NCBI RefSeq assembly: GCF_021491355.1
Contig: NZ_JAKENF010000003.1
Span: 434,001-498,000, forward strand
Length of the DNA stretch: 64,000 nt
Direction: 5' to 3'
Source of the DNA: Alitabrizicola rongguiensis
GTDB lineage: Bacteria > Pseudomonadota > Alphaproteobacteria > Rhodobacterales > Rhodobacteraceae
This document shows positions 59,775 to 64,000 of this stretch, one piece after another. Made by a program: the position numbers and the translations under genes. The notes beneath the pieces were generated by a model that was not told the origin of the DNA, ran no database searches, and saw only the letters and a program-made list of their open reading frames with translations. How positions within the stretch are numbered: the stretch's first letter is position 1; every line of letters starts with the position of its first letter.

Positions 59775-61301
59775 GTGGAAAGCAGGGCAACGAACTCCAT
59801 CCAGCTGGACGATGCCATGCTTGACCTGGTGGCGGGGACGCTTACCCGGAACGGCTCCATTGTCGCGCTTCGCCCGAAATCCTTCCTTCTGCTCTGCCAT
59901 CTTGCCTCACGCGGGGGGCAGGTCGTGACGAAATCCGATCTCCTGGACGCCGTTTGGCCGGATGTTTTCGTTACCGAGGATTCGCTGACCCAGGCCATCC
60001 GCGATGTGAGGACTGCGTTGAAGGACGAAACCGGTCGGCGTCTTCAGACCATCCGGGGGCGGGGCTACCTGCTGGACACAACCGTCTCCCCGCCGGCCGC
60101 TAGGCCGGGAGGCGGGACGCCTTTGCCGCGCCTCGCCGTGCTGCCGTTCCGCCTGCGCCCGGAGCGCGACGACCTTCTGCCCCGACTTGAGATGCTGGGC
60201 GAGGAAATCGCGGCAGGCCTCGCCCGCTATCGCACCTTGCGCGTGATTTCATCTGCCTCGGCGCGGCGGGCTGCCAAGGAATTTGACGACCCCGCCGAAA
60301 TCGCCGCACGGCTCGGGGCCGACTATCTGATCGACGGTGCGGCATTGGCCGGTCAGGATGGTTTCCAGCTGCGCCTTACGCTGATCCGATCCGAATCCGA
60401 GGCGCTCGTGTGGAGCGAGACGTTCGACTGTCAGGGCGATGCGATCCTCGATGCCCAGTCCGGGATCGTGCCACGTGTGCTGGCTCACTTGGTCTCGGGG
60501 ATCGAGACCGAGGGACATGCCCGCGCGCTGACACGCACAACGGAAAGTCTGACCGCCTACGACCACTTCGCCCGCGGTCAGGCGCTTTGGAGCAGCGATG
60601 ACCCGGAACTCGCCCGGCATTCGCTCGCCCACTATGAGGCCGCAGTCGCTGCTGACCCGGAGTTTGGCCTGGCCTGGACTCATCTCGCCTGGGCGGAACT
60701 GGCCTTGAACGACTATTCACTTGCCCCGTCCGACGTCATGCTGCGCGCCGCCGAGCGGGCGAAGCGGGGTGTCGCGCTGGCGCCCTATGACGGCCGGACC
60801 CATACAGGGCTGGGCTACATCAAGGCGTTGAGCGGGGATTACTCTGGGGCCACGGCAAATGTCGCGGTCGGCCTTTCACTCAATCCTTCCAGCGTCGACT
60901 GCCTGATGGACCATGTAGTCGTGTCGATCTGTCGCGGACGGCCGCTCGAGGCGCTGGCGCTGCTGGATCAGGTGTTGGACCTATGTCCCATGCGCGTCAG
61001 CTATGACGCCCATATGCGGGGAGAGGTCTTGTTCATGCTTGGTCGATATTCCGAGGCGGCAGATGCGTTCCTTGGAAGTACAAACCTGTCGAACCGTCGA
61101 CGCACCTTTCTGGCCGGGATGTTGGCCAAGGCGGGAAGGCACGCGGAGGCCATTGCCCAGCTCGACACAATCGCCCGAGAAGATCCGGATTGGGATCATA
61201 TCGGAAACGCAAAGCTGGGCTATCGTTATGAAAACGATGCGGATCGCACCCATTTGGAGGATGCGATCCGCCTGGCGATGGAACTCAGGCGCGAAAGCTG
61301 A
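59775..61301 (+). CDS. Winged-helix (OmpR/CadC-type) regulator with TPR repeats
   Basis: A 508-residue cytoplasmic protein. Residues 8-105 form an OmpR/PhoB-type winged helix (LRPKSFLLLCHLASRGGQVVTKSDLLDAVWPD, IRGRGYLLD). Residues about 118-245 resemble the TolB-N-like domain of CadC-type adenylate-cyclase-linked regulators (LAVLPFRL, LGADYLIDGAAL). The rest is a chain of TPR helices (about 255-490). No membrane segment or receiver domain is seen. The start is GTG at 59775 with GAGGCG upstream. Signal and targets are unknown; the divergent DUF1127 gene is a possible target. Confidence 0.83.
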   Translation: MESRATNSIQLDDAMLDLVAGTLTRNGSIVALRPKSFLLLCHLASRGGQVVTKSDLLDAVWPDVFVTEDSLTQAIRDVRTALKDETGRRLQTIRGRGYLLDTTVSPPAARPGGGTPLPRLAVLPFRLRPERDDLLPRLEMLGEEIAAGLARYRTLRVISSASARRAAKEFDDPAEIAARLGADYLIDGAALAGQDGFQLRLTLIRSESEALVWSETFDCQGDAILDAQSGIVPRVLAHLVSGIETEGHARALTRTTESLTAYDHFARGQALWSSDDPELARHSLAHYEAAVAADPEFGLAWTHLAWAELALNDYSLAPSDVMLRAAERAKRGVALAPYDGRTHTGLGYIKALSGDYSGATANVAVGLSLNPSSVDCLMDHVVVSICRGRPLEALALLDQVLDLCPMRVSYDAHMRGEVLFMLGRYSEAADAFLGSTNLSNRRRTFLAGMLAKAGRHAEAIAQLDTIAREDPDWDHIGNAKLGYRYENDADRTHLEDAIRLAMELRRES

Positions 61302-61326
61302 TCCGGCCGGCCTTGCGCCTTCGTCC

Positions 61327-63147
61327 TTACCCCGCCGCCCGGCTCTGCCGCTTGCGTTCGTTGGAGTCCAGCCAACGCTTGCGCAGCCGCACGATCTTGG
61401 GCGTGACCTCGACCAGTTCGTCGTCGTCGATATAGGCGATCGACTCCTCGAGGCTCATGCGGACCGGCGTGGTCAGGCGCACGGCCTCGTCAGTGCCCGA
61501 GGCGCGGACGTTGGTCAGCTTCTTGCCCTTCAGCGGGTTCACTTCGAGGTCGTTGTCGCGGGAATGCTCGCCGATGATCATCCCCTCATAGACCGCTTCC
61601 TGCGCACCGATGAACAGTTTGCCGCGTTCCTCGAGGTTCCACAGCGCATAGGCGACCGATATGCCGTTCTCCATCGAGATCAGCACGCCCTGACGGCGTC
61701 CCTGGATCGGGCCCTTGTGCGGTGCCCAGTCGTGGAAGATGCGGTTCAGCACGCCCGTGCCGCGCGTGTCGGTCAGGAACTGGCCCTGATAGCCGATCAG
61801 CCCGCGCGACGGGACATGGGCGACGATCCGTGTCTTGCCGACGCCGGCCGGTTTCATCTCGACCAGATCGCCCTTGCGCTCGCCGGTCAGCTTGTCGATG
61901 ACCGCGCCCGAATACTCGTCATCCACGTCGATGATGACTTCCTCGATCGGTTCCAGCCGCTTGCCGTCCTCTTCCTTGAAGATCACGCGGGGGCGCGAGA
62001 TCGACAGCTCGAACCCCTCGCGGCGCATGTTCTCGATCAGGACGCCCATCTGCAATTCGCCGCGGCCCGACACCTCGAAGGCCTCACCGCCGGGCGTGTC
62101 GGCGACCTTGATCGCGACGTTGGTCTCGGCCTCTTTCATCAGCCGTTCGCGGATGACACGCGACTGGACCTTGTTGCCGTCGCGGCCCGCCAGAGGCGAG
62201 TCATTGATGCCGAAGGTCACGGTGATCGTCGGCGGGTCGATCGGCTGGGCGGGCAGGGCGGTGTCGACCTCAAGCGCGCAGAGCGTGTCGGCCACGGTCG
62301 CCTTGGTCATGCCGGCTAGCGTGACGATGTCACCGGCGATCGCCTCGTCGATGGCGGTCTGGTTCAGGCCGCGGAAGGCAAGGATCTTGGTGACGCGGAA
62401 CTGCTCGATCCGCTCGCCGGTGCGCGACAGCGCCTTGAGTGTGGTGCCGACGGTCAGCTTTCCGCTTTCGACGCGGCCGGTCAGGATGCGGCCGATGAAG
62501 GGGTCGGCGGACAGGGTGGTCGCCAGCATCCGGAAGGGTTCCGACTGATGGGCCAGCTGCTTCGGCGCAGGAACGTGGCGCACGATCAGGTCGAACAAGG
62601 CGTCGAGATTCTTGCGGGGGCCGTCGAGGCTCTCATCCGCCCAACCCGAACGCCCGCTCGCATAGAGATGCGGGAAGTCGAGCTGTTCGTCGGTGGCGCC
62701 AAGGTTGGCGAACAGGTCGAACACCTCGTTTAGCGCCCGGTCGGGTTCGGCGTCGGGCTTGTCGACCTTGTTCAGCACCACGATCGGCCGCAGGCCAAGC
62801 GCCAGCGCCTTCGATGTCACGAACTTGGTCTGCGGCATCGGGCCTTCGGCGGCATCGACCAGCAGCACCACGCCATCGACCATGCTCAGGATGCGCTCCA
62901 CCTCGCCGCCGAAATCGGCGTGGCCGGGCGTGTCGACGATGTTGATGCGGGTATCGCCATGCTCGACGCTGGTACACTTCGCCAGGATGGTGATCCCGCG
63001 TTCGCGTTCGATGTCGTTGCTGTCCATCGCACGCTCAGTCACCGACTGGTTCTCGCGGAAGGAACCGGACTGTTTCAGCAGCTCATCGACGAGGGTGGTC
63101 TTGCCATGGTCGACATGCGCGATGATGGCGATGTTGCGAAGCTCCAT
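61327..63147 (-). CDS. typA: Translational GTPase TypA/BipA
   Basis: A 606-residue ribosome-associated GTPase involved in large-subunit assembly and stress adaptation. The G1 motif AHVDHGKTT begins at residue 10; G3 [16 protein letters not shown] and G4 NKVDKP follow, then EF-G-like domains and the TypA-specific C-terminal domain. Full length. Transcribed separately from the downstream YitT genes, which lie upstream of it on the same strand. Confidence 0.97.
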   Translation of the reverse strand: MELRNIAIIAHVDHGKTTLVDELLKQSGSFRENQSVTERAMDSNDIERERGITILAKCTSVEHGDTRINIVDTPGHADFGGEVERILSMVDGVVLLVDAAEGPMPQTKFVTSKALALGLRPIVVLNKVDKPDAEPDRALNEVFDLFANLGATDEQLDFPHLYASGRSGWADESLDGPRKNLDALFDLIVRHVPAPKQLAHQSEPFRMLATTLSADPFIGRILTGRVESGKLTVGTTLKALSRTGERIEQFRVTKILAFRGLNQTAIDEAIAGDIVTLAGMTKATVADTLCALEVDTALPAQPIDPPTITVTFGINDSPLAGRDGNKVQSRVIRERLMKEAETNVAIKVADTPGGEAFEVSGRGELQMGVLIENMRREGFELSISRPRVIFKEEDGKRLEPIEEVIIDVDDEYSGAVIDKLTGERKGDLVEMKPAGVGKTRIVAHVPSRGLIGYQGQFLTDTRGTGVLNRIFHDWAPHKGPIQGRRQGVLISMENGISVAYALWNLEERGKLFIGAQEAVYEGMIIGEHSRDNDLEVNPLKGKKLTNVRASGTDEAVRLTTPVRMSLEESIAYIDDDELVEVTPKIVRLRKRWLDSNERKRQSRAAG

Positions 63148-63247
63148 CGGGAGGGTCTCTTTCAGATCGGAAGGTTTGGGCGGGCGATACCTCAGCCAAG
63201 CCAGAAAGGCCAGCAGAAGATTTTGCAGGCGCAGAAGGGGTGGAAAA

Positions 63248-63862
63248 TCAGGTGGCGACGTAACGGTCGCGGCGGTGATTGATGGCGATGATGAGGTTCA
63301 GCACAACCACCCCCGGCAGCGACCAGAGCACCCGGTCGAGCGGCAGGATCATCGCGGCCACGAGGAACAGCGCCGCGTCGAAACCCATCTGCAGCCATCC
63401 GGCGCGAACGCCGAAGCGGTCCTGCACCATGACCGCAAGGATGCCGATTCCGCCAAGGCTCGACCCATGACGGAACAGGATCAGCAGACCCACACCGGAC
63501 AGGACGCCGAACAGGATGCCCGCCAGCAGCGGATCGACCGCGCCAAGCGACAGATAGCGCGGGAGAAGGGCGGAGAAGGCTGACAGGAGGCCGACCGACA
63601 GGAAGCTTTTCAGCGTGAAGCCCAGCCCGATCCGCCGGTAGCCCAGCCAGTAGAATGGCAGGTTGATGACGAAGAATACCCAGCCGAAGGCGATGCCGGT
63701 CGTGTAGGAGATCAGCAGCGCCAGCCCCGCCGTCTGTCCGGTGATGAAGCCGGCATTGCGCAGGAACTGAAGTGCAAGGGCGCAAAGCAACGTGCCGGTC
63801 AGCAGCCCTTGGGCATCATCAAGCGGGCCGTGGCGGACTGGATCGTGCTCAGGCAGCGACAT
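63248..63862 (-). CDS. YitT family membrane protein
   Basis: A 204-residue inner-membrane protein with about five hydrophobic segments, of the YitT/DUF161 family (transporter of unknown substrate). Blocks include [21 protein letters not shown] and [19 protein letters not shown]. Its C-terminus [11 protein letters not shown] nearly repeats that of the neighbouring gene. The ATG at 63862 lies inside the end of the upstream YitT gene, with a 14-base overlap, so the two are translationally coupled tandem paralogues. Confidence 0.87.
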   Translation of the reverse strand: MSLPEHDPVRHGPLDDAQGLLTGTLLCALALQFLRNAGFITGQTAGLALLISYTTGIAFGWVFFVINLPFYWLGYRRIGLGFTLKSFLSVGLLSAFSALLPRYLSLGAVDPLLAGILFGVLSGVGLLILFRHGSSLGGIGILAVMVQDRFGVRAGWLQMGFDAALFLVAAMILPLDRVLWSLPGVVVLNLIIAINHRRDRYVAT

Positions 63863-64000
63863 AGCGGTCGCGGCGGTGGTTGATGGCAAGGAACAGGTTG
63901 AAGACCGCGGCTCCGATGAAGCTGTAGACGAGCAGGGTCGGTTCAATCATCACGGCCGCCACGGCGAAGATCGCCACGTCGACCACCAGCTGGAAGTACC
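63849..64000 (-). CDS. Second YitT family protein, N-terminal part outside window
   Basis: Only the C-terminal 49 residues are present: YFQLVVDVAIFAVAAVMIEP, a second hydrophobic helix and the end [11 protein letters not shown]. This aligns along its length with the C-terminus of the adjacent YitT protein ([20 protein letters not shown] ... [11 protein letters not shown]). The gene is thus a tandem paralogue whose start lies beyond position 64000. Confidence 0.8.
   Translation of the reverse strand, partial: YFQLVVDVAIFAVAAVMIEPTLLVYSFIGAAVFNLFLAINHRRDRYVAA

Overview
The window is a GC-rich chromosomal segment of an alphaproteobacterium, most probably a member of the Rhodobacteraceae (Rhodobacter/Paracoccus group). 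The case rests on a full-length CckA-type hybrid kinase with a CtrA-like site upstream, a GAAC-N7-GAAC SOS box of the alphaproteobacterial type in front of recA, recA next to alaS, a class II DAHP synthase, aglGAK and iol clusters of the rhizobial/rhodobacterial type, a VPLPA-CTERM protein, and three copies of a GGGGGC..GCCCCC / CCCCGAGGATATTT intergenic repeat that I recall from this family. I cannot fix the genus. I see no tRNA, rRNA, CRISPR array, transposase, phage gene or origin. The window looks like core chromosome rather than a genomic island. Only one stretch without a gene exceeds 300 bases (4602-4924).

Layout. 1-3476: end of an alpha-glucoside uptake and hydrolysis operon (aglG partial, aglA, aglK). 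3501-7819: Ca2+/H+ antiporter, a 45-residue Lys-rich protein, a PhyH dioxygenase, a TDT-type membrane protein and a class I glutamine amidotransferase. 7971-16953: guaB, a GlxA-type regulator, a metallophosphoesterase/lipid-kinase pair, an SDR, an RsmB-like RNA methyltransferase and cckA. 17126-24862: a myo-inositol catabolic cluster (Gfo/Idh dehydrogenase, RpiR-type repressor, iolC-DUF2090 fusion, iolD, iolE, iolB) with two matching IolR-type operators; iolA and a transporter are not in the window. 24921-32595: a PLP enzyme of sulfur amino acid metabolism, a PhoR-like kinase, nucleoside hydrolase, amine oxidase, mazG, an M20 hydrolase and a small membrane protein. 32684-35612: class III aminotransferase, agmatinase-family ureohydrolase and a DUF1499 protein, with a shared TTTGATCAAA palindrome ahead of the first two. 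35614-41200: a six-gene branched-chain amino acid ABC operon on the minus strand (substrate-binding protein, livG, livF, a small secreted protein, livH, livM). 41392-47937: sugar dehydrogenase, a second GlxA-type regulator, class II DAHP synthase, a Tat-exported amidohydrolase and a PAS protein. 48169-57447: yicC, gmk, gamma carbonic anhydrase, a Leu/Phe-type dehydrogenase with a DMT exporter, sulfotransferase, recA, alaS and a DUF1330 protein. 57589-64000: a tyrosine-ladder VPLPA-CTERM protein, class II amidotransferase, DUF1127 protein, a winged-helix/TPR regulator, typA and two tandem YitT paralogues, the last cut by the window end.

The most unusual item is the VPLPA-CTERM protein at 57589-58287. 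Tyrosines occupy every second residue over long stretches, and its Shine-Dalgarno sequence lies in a perfect 9-bp hairpin. Other items to check are a second leader hairpin covering the ribosome binding site at 50337-50385, nested palindromic repeats in the liv operon and after recA, and the paired operator candidates of the inositol and polyamine-type clusters.
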